NCBI GenBank assembly: GCA_947175225.1
Contig: CAMWLX010000073.1
Span: 1-11,705, forward strand
From: an uncultured Porphyromonadaceae bacterium
GTDB lineage: Bacteria; Bacteroidota; Bacteroidia; Bacteroidales; Muribaculaceae
DNA length: 11,705 bases
Direction: 5' to 3'
Of this stretch, positions 1 through 7,671 are shown one piece after another (positions within the stretch are counted from its first letter, which is position 1; each line of letters begins with the position of its first letter). Below the pieces are notes generated by a model. That model had not been told where the DNA came from and made no database searches. It saw only the letters and a list, made by a program, of their open reading frames with translations. The translations under genes and the position numbers were made by a program.

Positions 1-31
1 ATAGAAAGGATTAATAGACTGGACTGAAATT

Positions 32-2554
32 ATGAGAATGGTTATATTGTGTTTAGGGTTGCTGGTCGCAGCGGTTATGAATGCAACGGACGATTTGTGG
101 CATCAATTTGTGAATCCTCCTGATTCGGCACGCACGAAAGTCTGGTGGTTTCATGGTGAGACGGAGACTACCAAAGAAGGAATTGATGCCGATTTGAAGT
201 CATTCAAAGAAAAGGGTGTCGGCGGAGTGGTATTCTATGACCAGATTCATGGGTCTGGAGAAGGTGCCTATTCCTCAATGTCGCCTGAATGGTGGGAGAT
301 GCTGAAATATGCAGCTATGAAAGCCAAAGCCTATGGACTTTCTTTTGAAGTGGCAGTCGGAAATGGGTATGTGACCGGAGGACCATGGATAACTCCTGAT
401 CTTGCAATGAAAAAGACGGCCTATATCGAGACGCTTGTCTGTGCTGATAGTGACACCATCCTGCAGCTTAACCTAAAACATCCGTCAGATCAATTTAGAG
501 ATGTGGCTTTGCTTATGTTTCCAAACAATCAGGTTTACAATCCTATGTCTGTAATTGATGGGACTATAGTCGTCACTTCTTCCGATACGGTAATTAATGT
601 GCCGCTTTCAGAATCGGCGACATTCCGGGGCATCAGTTATACTGTAAGTCCGAGAGGAAAGGGTTCCACTGGCTCAATGAATGTTCCCGGGACTCCATCT
701 GAAAGATATTTCGGCGCAGGCTACAAAGAGTATCCTCCCATAGGGCAACTTGAGTGCAGCGATGACGGCAGATTTTGGGAAAAAGTCATAGATCTTATTC
801 CTGTGGAAAATGTCATAGGCCATAAAAGCTCACGACGTACCATAAGTTTTCCTGCGGTTAATAGCCGTTACTTCCGTCTACATATACATGATTGGAATGG
901 GGAAGAGGCTGACTATCATTCATTCAAGCTGTCAGATGTCAATCTGCATATCCGCGATATAGTCGACAATCTGGAGGTGCAGACTGGGTTGCGCACGGAA
1001 GTTACATATCCTTCAAAAAATGGGGGAGAATTTGGAGTGGTGGATCCACAAGATGTAAGAGTATTTGACAACATTATTGATTCAGATGGTAATTTTACAC
1101 TCACAATTCCAAAAGGGGAGTGGCGAATTATCCGATTTGGATATCTGCCTACCGGTGCACGGACAAAACATGGACGAAAGAATCTTCTTGGATTGGAAGC
1201 AGACGTAATGTCGGCAGAAGCCGCTCGTACGCATTATGAGCATTATTTCAAACCGATACTCGATACGCTTTCGATTGCCTTGGCAAGACCTTCCGGAATG
1301 TGCATGGATAGTCATGAAGCAGGAATACAGAACTGGACAAAGGGTTTTGAAGAGAGATTCCGAAAAAAGAACGGTTATGACCTTCTTCCTTGGCTCCCTG
1401 CCTTTGCAGGATACATAGTTGGCAACCGGGCAGAAACAGACAAGGTTCTTTCCGATTTTCGGAAGACAGTCACTTCAACAATTTCTTCAGAATACTATGG
1501 CACTCTTGCTAATTTATGCCAGCAAGATTCCGTCGACTTTACATCGCAGGCAATGCTTAATATTTTGACCGACAATATAGCTTTCCGAGGTAATGCCACA
1601 AAACCGCAGGGTGAGTTTTGGACTTATCAGAAAAACGGCAATTACGATTGTCTTGACGCAGCATCGGCCGCACATCTTTTCGGTAGGAATATTGCTTCGG
1701 GAGAGGCTTTTACAGATACTCCATACAGCGCTACATGGGAGGAACTTTTAAGAATAGCCAATATTGCCTATTGCCGTGGTATAAATGAATTTGCGATATG
1801 CGCATCATCCTATCAGCCTTGGCTCGACAAAAAATATGACGATTCAAGCAGTCAGCATCCATACGTGTTTCATAGGTTTCATCCTCGTTGGGATTCTTCG
1901 CCTGCTTTCTGGGATTATCAGGCACGTTGTGCCAACTTATTGCGTAAAGGGCTGCCAGTAGTAGATTTGTTGGTTTATGTAGGGGAAGAAGCTCCCCTCA
2001 AGACATTTGCATACAGGCTTCCGGAAATTCCGGAGGGATATAATTTCGATGTTTGTAGCTACACTGTAATGAAAGACCGTTTGTCGGCTTCTGATGGAAA
2101 CATAATTTCTGCAGGAGGCATGACATATAAGGCAATTGTCGTGCCGGAGCGTACATACGTTTCTCCGGATGCCGAACATGTTTTGGAGCGTCTGGAAGCT
2201 GCTGGAGCTAAAATTATCAGGTGTGACAAAGGGGAAAATGTAAAAGAGTCGCTTTTGAGGGCAGGAATAATAGCCGATTTATCCTTTGCAAGCGCGAATC
2301 TTCCTGATGACAAGACAATGTTCTTCCACAGGAAACTCCCTGATAGCGACGTATATTTTATCTACAATCATAGTGATCATCCGTTTGAGCAAGAAGTTGG
2401 CATACGTGCTAATGGAAATATCGTAGAAATATGGAATCCTTATTCTTGCGAAAAGGAGATAATTGAAGACAAAGTGGCTTCAAATGAAGACAACGGTTTG
2501 AAAGTCAATCTTTCACTCTCTCCTCATCAAAGCCGCTTCTTGCGTGTGACATAA
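32..2554 (+). CDS. Secreted GH106-like glycoside hydrolase (putative alpha-L-rhamnosidase), compact form
   Basis: An 840-residue protein that resembles GH106 alpha-L-rhamnosidases, which remove terminal rhamnose from pectic and other glycans by inversion. Residues 1-18 look like a signal peptide (hydrophobic core, possible cut after VMNA), so it probably acts in the periplasm or at the surface. The N-terminal stretch with VWWFHGETETTKEGIDADL is typical of the family. Residues about 237-290 (from LECSDDGRFW to RYFRLHIHDW) look like an inserted beta-sandwich of F5/8 type. The acid/base pair is probably E429 (DSHEAG, followed by NWTKGF and KKNGYD) and E558 (ASGEAF); their 129-residue spacing is close to that of the characterised BT0986, as I recall it. 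GH106 proteins are usually over 1,000 residues; this one stops after a short beta domain, at TAA directly followed by TAG. ATG 32 is preferred because it begins the signal peptide; ATG 38 is possible. Family fairly sure, substrate inferred. Confidence 0.8.
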   Translation: MRMVILCLGLLVAAVMNATDDLWHQFVNPPDSARTKVWWFHGETETTKEGIDADLKSFKEKGVGGVVFYDQIHGSGEGAYSSMSPEWWEMLKYAAMKAKAYGLSFEVAVGNGYVTGGPWITPDLAMKKTAYIETLVCADSDTILQLNLKHPSDQFRDVALLMFPNNQVYNPMSVIDGTIVVTSSDTVINVPLSESATFRGISYTVSPRGKGSTGSMNVPGTPSERYFGAGYKEYPPIGQLECSDDGRFWEKVIDLIPVENVIGHKSSRRTISFPAVNSRYFRLHIHDWNGEEADYHSFKLSDVNLHIRDIVDNLEVQTGLRTEVTYPSKNGGEFGVVDPQDVRVFDNIIDSDGNFTLTIPKGEWRIIRFGYLPTGARTKHGRKNLLGLEADVMSAEAARTHYEHYFKPILDTLSIALARPSGMCMDSHEAGIQNWTKGFEERFRKKNGYDLLPWLPAFAGYIVGNRAETDKVLSDFRKTVTSTISSEYYGTLANLCQQDSVDFTSQAMLNILTDNIAFRGNATKPQGEFWTYQKNGNYDCLDAASAAHLFGRNIASGEAFTDTPYSATWEELLRIANIAYCRGINEFAICASSYQPWLDKKYDDSSSQHPYVFHRFHPRWDSSPAFWDYQARCANLLRKGLPVVDLLVYVGEEAPLKTFAYRLPEIPEGYNFDVCSYTVMKDRLSASDGNIISAGGMTYKAIVVPERTYVSPDAEHVLERLEAAGAKIIRCDKGENVKESLLRAGIIADLSFASANLPDDKTMFFHRKLPDSDVYFIYNHSDHPFEQEVGIRANGNIVEIWNPYSCEKEIIEDKVASNEDNGLKVNLSLSPHQSRFLRVT

Positions 2555-2615
2555 TAGAGTAAGTATCTGAAATAAAAACTCATTTTATCACTCTCTTGCA
2601 TGCAACCGGCAAGAT

Positions 2616-3179
2616 TCAGACTTCCTTGATAAATTTGGCAGGTACGCCTCCGACTATAGTGCGGGGGGCTACGTCCTTTGTCACTACTGCGCCTGCGGCT
2701 ATGATTGCTCCGTCGGCGATTGTAATGCCGGGAAGAATTGTCACATTGGCTCCGACCCAAACTTGATTACCGATTTTTACAGGGGTGCAAGTCATATCCC
2801 CGCGTCGGTCGGGATCTTTGGAGTGGTTTACGGTGCAGATGGTGCAGTTATGTCCAATCAGACAGCCATCACCGATCGTAATCCCTCCCCAGTCTTGGAA
2901 TGAGCATCCCATGTTTATGAACGTTCCTTTGCCAATTGTAATATTTTGTCCGCAATCGGTATGAAAAGGGGGAAACAGGCCGAAATTATCATCAAGAGGT
3001 TTGTCGAGAAGCTCCGACATCAGGTCTCTCAATTCTTCGGGAGTGTGATAGGAAGCATTGATTTGGGCAGTAAGCCTGAGAGCCCGTTGGCTTATAGAGT
3101 GCATTTTTTTATGAATGTCGCTTCCGGCTACGATAAGGTTGCCTTCTGATGCGTAATGGAGAAATTCTTTGTCTGTCAT
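2616..3179 (-). CDS. Sugar O-acetyltransferase, maltose/galactoside acetyltransferase type (left-handed beta-helix)
   Basis: A 187-residue cytoplasmic acetyl-CoA-dependent sugar O-acetyltransferase. Residues about 4-56 match the helical N-terminal segment of maltose acetyltransferases (EFLHYASEG, later YHTPEELRDL). Residues about 78-185 are hexapeptide repeats of a left-handed beta-helix (ITIGKGTFINMG, ITIGDGCLIGHN, VKIGNQVWVGAN, ITIADGAIIAAG). H119 in TVNHSKDPDRR is the expected catalytic histidine, and the protein ends with the usual GGVPAKFIKEV segment. Length is normal (about 180-205). It would act as a trimer. It faces the GH106-like gene tail to tail (61-bp gap) and is divergent from GH28, so it is its own transcription unit with a promoter-like element 26 bp before the start. 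The acceptor sugar cannot be read from sequence; detoxifying acetylation of unused sugars is the usual proposal for this family. Family call firm. Confidence 0.93.
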   Translation of the reverse strand: MTDKEFLHYASEGNLIVAGSDIHKKMHSISQRALRLTAQINASYHTPEELRDLMSELLDKPLDDNFGLFPPFHTDCGQNITIGKGTFINMGCSFQDWGGITIGDGCLIGHNCTICTVNHSKDPDRRGDMTCTPVKIGNQVWVGANVTILPGITIADGAIIAAGAVVTKDVAPRTIVGGVPAKFIKEV

Positions 3180-3204
3180 ATTCGATAGTTTAAAAAGTTA
3201 TTTG

Positions 3205-3212
3205 CAAAATTA
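3205..3212 (-). promoter_or_regulatory. Bacteroidales -7 promoter element for the acetyltransferase
   Basis: Read on the minus strand this is TAATTTTG, a perfect match to the Bacteroidales -7 consensus TAnnTTTG. It lies 26 bp upstream of the acetyltransferase start, giving a very short leader. I could not find a clear TTTG -33 element at the right distance, so this remains a one-box match in AT-rich DNA. Confidence 0.45.
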
Positions 3213-3325
3213 GTAAAAACTTTTGTTATACCCGATACCTTTGTTGAGGAATAACTAACCAATATCCTTAAGGTCAAAACCAATTTTTGCAACGTAATGA
3301 TTGTGCATAAATCAAATTTTTATTG

Positions 3326-3333
3326 TATCTTTG
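3326..3333 (+). promoter_or_regulatory. Bacteroidales -7 promoter element for the GH28 gene
   Basis: TATCTTTG is a perfect match to TAnnTTTG and lies 64 bp upstream of the GH28 start, leaving a leader of roughly 55-60 nt. A weak -33 candidate is ATTG at 3300-3303, with a gap a little longer than usual. The 218-bp gap from 3180 to 3397 holds this element and the minus-strand one, so it looks like a divergent control region. No ribosome-binding site stands out before ATG 3398, as is common in this phylum. Confidence 0.6.
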
Positions 3334-3397
3334 CCGAGTACATCATGTTCCGGCATGAGCAAGACATATTATAGAAATCAGTCTAAACCACTTCACC

Positions 3398-4873
3398 ATG
3401 AAAAAATTCTTATCTTTACTCATAATCGCTATATGCGTATTGCCCTTATCAGCAAAAATTTATGATGTTCGCGACTTTGGAGCGAAAGGGGATGGCATCG
3501 CTTTAGACTCGCCGGCAATAAATGCAGCTATCGAAGATGCTGCCTCTTCCGGAGGTGGCGAAGTGTATTTTCCGGCTGGCACATATCTATGTGGAAGCAT
3601 ACGCCTGAAATCTAACATCCACCTCAATCTCTCGGCAGGATGTACTATCTTGGCAGCTCCGGCTGAAATGAAGGCGTATGATGAAAGCGAATCGTTTGGC
3701 GGCTTTCCCGAATATCAGGATGGAGGACACACATATTTCCATAATTCATTGATTTGGGCAGTCGGACAGGAAAATATCAGCATTACCGGCCACGGTATGA
3801 TTGATGGTCTCGGACTGACTAAAAAAGATACCGAACGAGCTGGGAATGTACAGGGAGGATCGATTGGTACCGGAGACAAAGCAATTGCATTGAAGCAGTG
3901 CCGCAATGTCACACTCCGTGATATTACCATCTATCGTGGCGGCCACTTTGCCATCATACTTACCGGCTGCGAACGTGGTGTTATCGACAATATTACCGTC
4001 GACACCAACCGCGATGGCATGGATATCGACTGCTGCAAATATTTTTCTATCAGCAATTGCCGCGTTAATACTCCAAGCGATGATGCCATTGTGCTTAAGA
4101 GTTCATATGCTCTCAAAGAAGCTGTGCTTTGCGAACACATATCGGTTACGAATTGCCATATCACAGGCTATAAGTGTGGTACGTTCCTATCAGGAGAATA
4201 TGTGCCTGAAAAAGTAAACTGGGTATGCGGCCGTTTTAAACTCGGCACGGAGTCAAACGGCGGTTACAGAGACATCACTCTATCTAACTGTACGTTTAAC
4301 TATTCAAGCGGTTTGGCATTTGAAGAAGTTGATCAAGGGATAATGGAAAATATATCTGTAAGCAATGTGACGATGAATCATGTCCATCATTACCCCATTT
4401 ATATCACTACCGGTTGTCGCAACCGTGGCCCCAAGGAGATAACCCGCAACTCTACCGCCTGTGATATACAGATCTCCAACGTCATTGCCCAAGACTGTGA
4501 CTCTTTGTGCTCAATCATCGTCACAGGCTTGCCCGAAGAGCCTGTCAGAGGTATATGGCTAAATAATATTCGCCTGCATTATCGTGGCGGAATGAAGGTT
4601 CTTGACAATCCCAGAGGTTATCGAGAGCAGGGCACCAATTATCCGGAGCCCAAGTTTGCCGGTCGCACTCCGGCATACGGACTCTATGCTCGCCATGTCG
4701 ATGGACTTTATGTCAACGATCTCACTTTCACTTACGCCAAACCAGAAGGGCGTCCGGCAGTGGTGTTAGACGATGTGCAGAATGCCATAATCCGAAGTCT
4801 GCAGGCTCCGACAGAACGTGGCATAAAACAAATCGTCACATACGATTGCCATAATATCAAGATCATCAAATAG
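3398..4873 (+). CDS. Secreted GH28 family glycoside hydrolase (polygalacturonase-like)
   Basis: A 491-residue right-handed parallel beta-helix protein of family GH28, which hydrolyses galacturonic-acid or related linkages in pectins. Residues 1-19 are a signal peptide (MKKFLSLLIIAICVLPLSA), followed by the usual opening IYDVRDFGAKGDG and FPAGTYLCGSIRLKSN. The core motifs are N204-R205-D206 (NRDGMDIDCC, equal to the NTD motif), D228-D229 (PSDDAIVLKS) and R279-F280-K281 (equal to RIK). These carry the expected catalytic aspartates and substrate-binding residues. The canonical GHG histidine motif is not seen; the matching place reads GYKCG. The later FEEVDQGIMENI and PIYITTGCRNRGP segments are typical of Bacteroidales GH28 paralogues. 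It has its own promoter-like element and terminator. The GH106-like gene two genes upstream suggests a pectic or rhamnogalacturonan substrate, but this is inferred. Confidence 0.88.
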   Translation: MKKFLSLLIIAICVLPLSAKIYDVRDFGAKGDGIALDSPAINAAIEDAASSGGGEVYFPAGTYLCGSIRLKSNIHLNLSAGCTILAAPAEMKAYDESESFGGFPEYQDGGHTYFHNSLIWAVGQENISITGHGMIDGLGLTKKDTERAGNVQGGSIGTGDKAIALKQCRNVTLRDITIYRGGHFAIILTGCERGVIDNITVDTNRDGMDIDCCKYFSISNCRVNTPSDDAIVLKSSYALKEAVLCEHISVTNCHITGYKCGTFLSGEYVPEKVNWVCGRFKLGTESNGGYRDITLSNCTFNYSSGLAFEEVDQGIMENISVSNVTMNHVHHYPIYITTGCRNRGPKEITRNSTACDIQISNVIAQDCDSLCSIIVTGLPEEPVRGIWLNNIRLHYRGGMKVLDNPRGYREQGTNYPEPKFAGRTPAYGLYARHVDGLYVNDLTFTYAKPEGRPAVVLDDVQNAIIRSLQAPTERGIKQIVTYDCHNIKIIK

Positions 4874-4874
4874 C

Positions 4875-4906
4875 AAAAATCCCCGATTTCAAAATCGGGG
4901 ATTTTT
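4875..4906. terminator. Bidirectional intrinsic terminator between GH28 and the ABM gene
   Basis: A perfect 15-bp inverted repeat, AAAAATCCCCGATTT and its complement, with a 2-nt CA loop. It begins 1 bp after the GH28 stop and ends 2 bp before the ABM stop. The GC-rich middle is flanked by A/T runs that give a U tract on either strand, so it can end transcription of both convergent genes. Confidence 0.92.
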
Positions 4907-4908
4907 AT

Positions 4909-5187
4909 TTAGAAGTCAAACTTCTCCAAGGTCATAGTGGAGCATTTCTCAATCTCCGGGACGAGACGTTTGAAGTGATCGGAAGCCATATGAGCCTTGA
5001 GGTCCTCTTCCGATTCCCATGTCTCAAGAATCAGATAGCGGTCATCATTAGTTGTCGACTTATAAAGGTCGTAGCTGATGCAGCCTTTATCGCGAAGAGA
5101 GAATTCTACAAGTTCTGTTGCTTTATCGACGAGTTTATCGCGGTTCTCACTCGTCTCCACAATCATTGATACATTAAGTCTTATCAT
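4909..5187 (-). CDS. Antibiotic biosynthesis monooxygenase (ABM) domain protein, YgiN-like
   Basis: A 92-residue single-domain protein with the dimeric ferredoxin-like ABM fold. Visible family marks are IRLNVSMIVE at the N-terminus, GCISYDLYKS (35-44), LETWESEEDL (54-63) and HMASDHFKRL (66-75), with H66 and H71 in the usual place. Length is typical (90-105). Relatives include quinol monooxygenases such as E. coli YgiN and polyketide-quinone oxygenases, which need no cofactor; many members have no known substrate, so the reaction here is unassigned. No signal peptide, so cytoplasmic. It is a single-gene unit bounded by the hairpin at 4875-4906 and, on the other side, by the GH36 terminator. 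An A-rich AAAGAAAAA tract just before the ATG supports this start. Confidence 0.88.
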   Translation of the reverse strand: MIRLNVSMIVETSENRDKLVDKATELVEFSLRDKGCISYDLYKSTTNDDRYLILETWESEEDLKAHMASDHFKRLVPEIEKCSTMTLEKFDF

Positions 5188-5240
5188 TTTTTCTTTATAA
5201 TTTTAAGGTTTCAATTTCCATATATTATAACGCCCTACTA

Positions 5241-5278
5241 CCATTTAGTGTTCAGCCCCCCTCATAGTCATTAAATGG
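5241..5278. repeat. Imperfect inverted repeat upstream of the ABM gene
   Basis: CCATTTAGTG (5241-5250) and CATTAAATGG (5269-5278) are complementary at 9 of 10 positions, with an 18-nt spacer containing a run of six C. In plus-strand RNA the odd pair is a G-U wobble; in minus-strand RNA it is an A-C mismatch. It lies 54-91 bp before the ABM start in a 163-bp gap where I saw no consensus TAnnTTTG on the minus strand. It could be a protein-binding site or an RNA stem; neither is shown. Confidence 0.4.
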
Positions 5279-5350
5279 ATAGAAGTTATGTCAGGGCAAT
5301 CTGAAAGATGAAGATGTTGAATTTTATGGACGGATGTAAGATGTAATAGT

Positions 5351-5376
5351 AAAAGGCGACCCGAAGGTCGCCTTTT
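5351..5376 (-). terminator. Intrinsic terminator of the mannan operon (UUCG loop)
   Basis: On the minus strand the sequence reads AAAAGGCGACC, TTCG, GGTCGCCTTTT: a perfect 11-bp stem closed by a C(UUCG)G tetraloop and ending in a T run. It lies 46 bp past the GH36 stop, so it would end the mannan operon. The plus strand also has an A/T-flanked stem but with a CGAA loop, making the minus orientation the better one. Confidence 0.9.
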
Positions 5377-5422
5377 CGATTGTGTTTCCATTATACTTAA
5401 TAGAGGATCAGGGTTTTAACGT

Positions 5423-7627
5423 TTATTTAGCAGTCAGCTTCAAGACGCGCGATGCGTAGTCGTTGCGCTTGTTCCAGTCTACATTGTGGGTGAGGGGCAT
5501 CTCTAGTCCGTTTGACATCAAGAAAGCTCCTGTGAAGGATTTCCCTTCGTAGGGCAGAGGCTCGTTGTCGATGCGGTTAAGCTCGGTTACTGTATACATC
5601 TTGTTGGGATCGAGACCATCCATAGTGATGCGTGGCAAATGCTGGTCCATAAACTGCTCCGTCTTCCACCAGTAGAACACACCGTCTTTCTTGTCGGGAG
5701 AAACATACATCAGAGATGCCGCTCCCTTTCCGTCGTAGGGTGAAAGAAGACGATAGAGGTCGCCAAACTGCACAACGTCGCGTATCGACTTGTAGTCAGC
5801 TATTGCCTTGCGACTCTGCTCTTTCTCCTCATCAGTCATATTTTTCGGCTGGATCTCCATGCCAAGACGTCCGCTCATAGCCACGTCGGTACGGAATTTC
5901 AGAGGCACTATGCGGTTGGTCTGATGATTGGGAGATGCCGAAATATGAGAAGCCATAGTGATGGCAGGGAAGAAGTAGCTTGTGCCCCACTGCATGTAGA
6001 TTCGCTGCAGTGCATCCGTGTTGTCGCTCACCCAGAACTCGTCGAAATAGGGTAGTATACCCCAGTTTGCACGTCCGCCACCGCTTGCACATGCCTGGAT
6101 TGTCACATCAGGATACTTGGCGCGGATGCGTTCGAGAGCCTTGATGAGACCCTTGTGATAGTCGATATAGAGGTGGCTCTGATTGTCGGCAGTCTGATAT
6201 TGCGATCCGTGGTTCATGATCGGAGCATTGGCATCCCATTTGATGTAGTCGATTTCCGGGTATTTTGTCAGAAGGGTATCCACGATATTGAACACAATGT
6301 CTTGCACCTTGGGATTTGCCAAGTCGAGCACCATCTGTGTGCCTCCTCGTCCGAGGACAGGCTCGCGGTTTGGAGCTTTCACTACATATTCAGGATGCTT
6401 CTCATAAAGCTCTGAAACACTATTGACCATTTCCGGCTCAATCCAGATGCCAAACTTAATGCCGCGTTCCTTTGCAGCGTCGCACAGACCCTGAATGCCA
6501 CCGGGAAGCTTGTTGGTATCTACTGTCCAGTCTCCAAGAGAAGTAGAATCATTGTTGCGTGGATACTTTGATCCAAACCATCCGTCGTCCATCACAAACA
6601 GTTCTCCACCCATGTTTGCAATGTCAGTCATCATCTGCTGCATCCCTTCCTCATTGATGTCGAAATAGACACCTTCCCAGCTATTGAGAAGAATCTTGCG
6701 TGGTTTGTCGCCATGTGCCAGACGCTGCTCGCGACCCCATTTGTGGAAATTGCGGCTTGCTCCTCCGAGTCCCTCTTCTGAATATGTCAGAGCAAGAGGG
6801 GGAGTGGTGAATTTTTCCCCTTTCTTCAGATTATAGGCAGAATTTTCTTCATTGATTCCTGCGAAGAAATGATGATAGTCAGTGTCGTCAGTGTCAAACA
6901 TCAGTTTGTAGTTGCCTCCATAGCACAGGGCTGCCCCTATCACCCGACCATCATTTTCCTGAGCCTTCCCATCAAGGGAGATCATCACTTCTCCATGCGA
7001 AGTGTGGGAATTGCGTGCTCCATCCTTATTCTTGATCATTTTCACGCCGTGGGGTAGGGGAGCTTCCTCCACTCTACCTTCATTTGCCCATGTGCCATAT
7101 AGTTGAGACACGTATACATCGTTGCGGCGTATCGGAAGATAGCCCGACATGAATCGAGTCAGCTTCACATTCCCTTTCTCCTGATGAGAAGCTTCTGTCC
7201 AAGTCTCAATCACATCAAGACCGGGGAAAGTGCGGTAGTTGAGATCAATCGAGAATGGGTAAACCTTATCGGTGATGGTGATTGTAGTAGTCTCACCTCC
7301 ATCTTCATTCTTAGTGACCGAAACATTTTCTGTGACCATGTCAAGAGTCATATTGCCGTCGGAATGCACAGCGGCAAATGCAGCCTCATTAGCAGGCCAA
7401 AGACCATATACCGGATACGCATTGAGCTGCGGAGTTCCGGCAGCCTTCAAACTCTGTAGATCACCTGCAGAAAGAGCGTTGCCATAATATAGAAACTTTG
7501 GTTGCTCTCCCTTATTTGCTTCCACCACCAAAGATGTCTTCGGGGTAGATATATGCACAGTCTCTGCTGATGCTGCAAAAGAAAAAGCAAGCATACTGCA
7601 AGATAGACACAAGAAAGTATTTTTCAT
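5423..7627 (-). CDS. Secreted GH36 alpha-galactosidase
   Basis: A 734-residue retaining alpha-galactosidase of family GH36, which removes alpha-1,6-galactose from galactomannan side chains or raffinose-type sugars. Residues 1-21 are a signal peptide with a likely cut after ASA, so it probably works in the periplasm. An N-terminal beta-sandwich precedes the catalytic barrel, where FVMDDGWFG (345-352), WIEPEMV (395-401), the nucleophile D465 (YIKWDAN), CASGGG (513-518) and the acid/base D535 (SDNTDA) are all present. The 70-residue spacing of D465 and D535 and the total length fit the family. It is the last gene of the mannan operon, 135 bp after the epimerase gene; that gap holds a hairpin and a tandem repeat. 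A GH36 enzyme in the same cluster as a mannosylglucose phosphorylase points to galactomannan as the substrate. Family assignment is very firm. Confidence 0.96.
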   Translation of the reverse strand: MKNTFLCLSCSMLAFSFAASAETVHISTPKTSLVVEANKGEQPKFLYYGNALSAGDLQSLKAAGTPQLNAYPVYGLWPANEAAFAAVHSDGNMTLDMVTENVSVTKNEDGGETTTITITDKVYPFSIDLNYRTFPGLDVIETWTEASHQEKGNVKLTRFMSGYLPIRRNDVYVSQLYGTWANEGRVEEAPLPHGVKMIKNKDGARNSHTSHGEVMISLDGKAQENDGRVIGAALCYGGNYKLMFDTDDTDYHHFFAGINEENSAYNLKKGEKFTTPPLALTYSEEGLGGASRNFHKWGREQRLAHGDKPRKILLNSWEGVYFDINEEGMQQMMTDIANMGGELFVMDDGWFGSKYPRNNDSTSLGDWTVDTNKLPGGIQGLCDAAKERGIKFGIWIEPEMVNSVSELYEKHPEYVVKAPNREPVLGRGGTQMVLDLANPKVQDIVFNIVDTLLTKYPEIDYIKWDANAPIMNHGSQYQTADNQSHLYIDYHKGLIKALERIRAKYPDVTIQACASGGGRANWGILPYFDEFWVSDNTDALQRIYMQWGTSYFFPAITMASHISASPNHQTNRIVPLKFRTDVAMSGRLGMEIQPKNMTDEEKEQSRKAIADYKSIRDVVQFGDLYRLLSPYDGKGAASLMYVSPDKKDGVFYWWKTEQFMDQHLPRITMDGLDPNKMYTVTELNRIDNEPLPYEGKSFTGAFLMSNGLEMPLTHNVDWNKRNDYASRVLKLTAK

Positions 7628-7671
7628 TTCAATGTATGAATATAAATTTCTTAATTCTAATTATTTAATCC

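Noticed and set aside
1..31. End of an upstream gene or a promoter before the GH106-like gene
   Set aside because: Only 31 bases are visible; stop triplets and an AAAGGA stretch 22 bp before the ATG are not enough to call either.
2555..2615. Possible terminator between the GH106-like gene and the acetyltransferase
   Set aside because: Only weak AT stems (TAAAA/TTTTA, AGAGT/ACTCT) and a TTGCATGCAA palindrome are present; no GC-rich stem followed by a T run.
3906..4217. 103-codon plus-strand open frame inside GH28
   Set aside because: It overlaps the GH28 catalytic motifs in another frame and has no start signal or domain.
5188..5422. Hidden small gene between ABM and GH36
   Set aside because: No open frame with a start and family signal; the stretch is explained by the ABM leader, an inverted repeat and the GH36 terminator.
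7103..7459. 118-codon plus-strand open frame
   Set aside because: It lies antisense inside the GH36 gene, has no recognisable domain, and the GH36 frame has all catalytic motifs.
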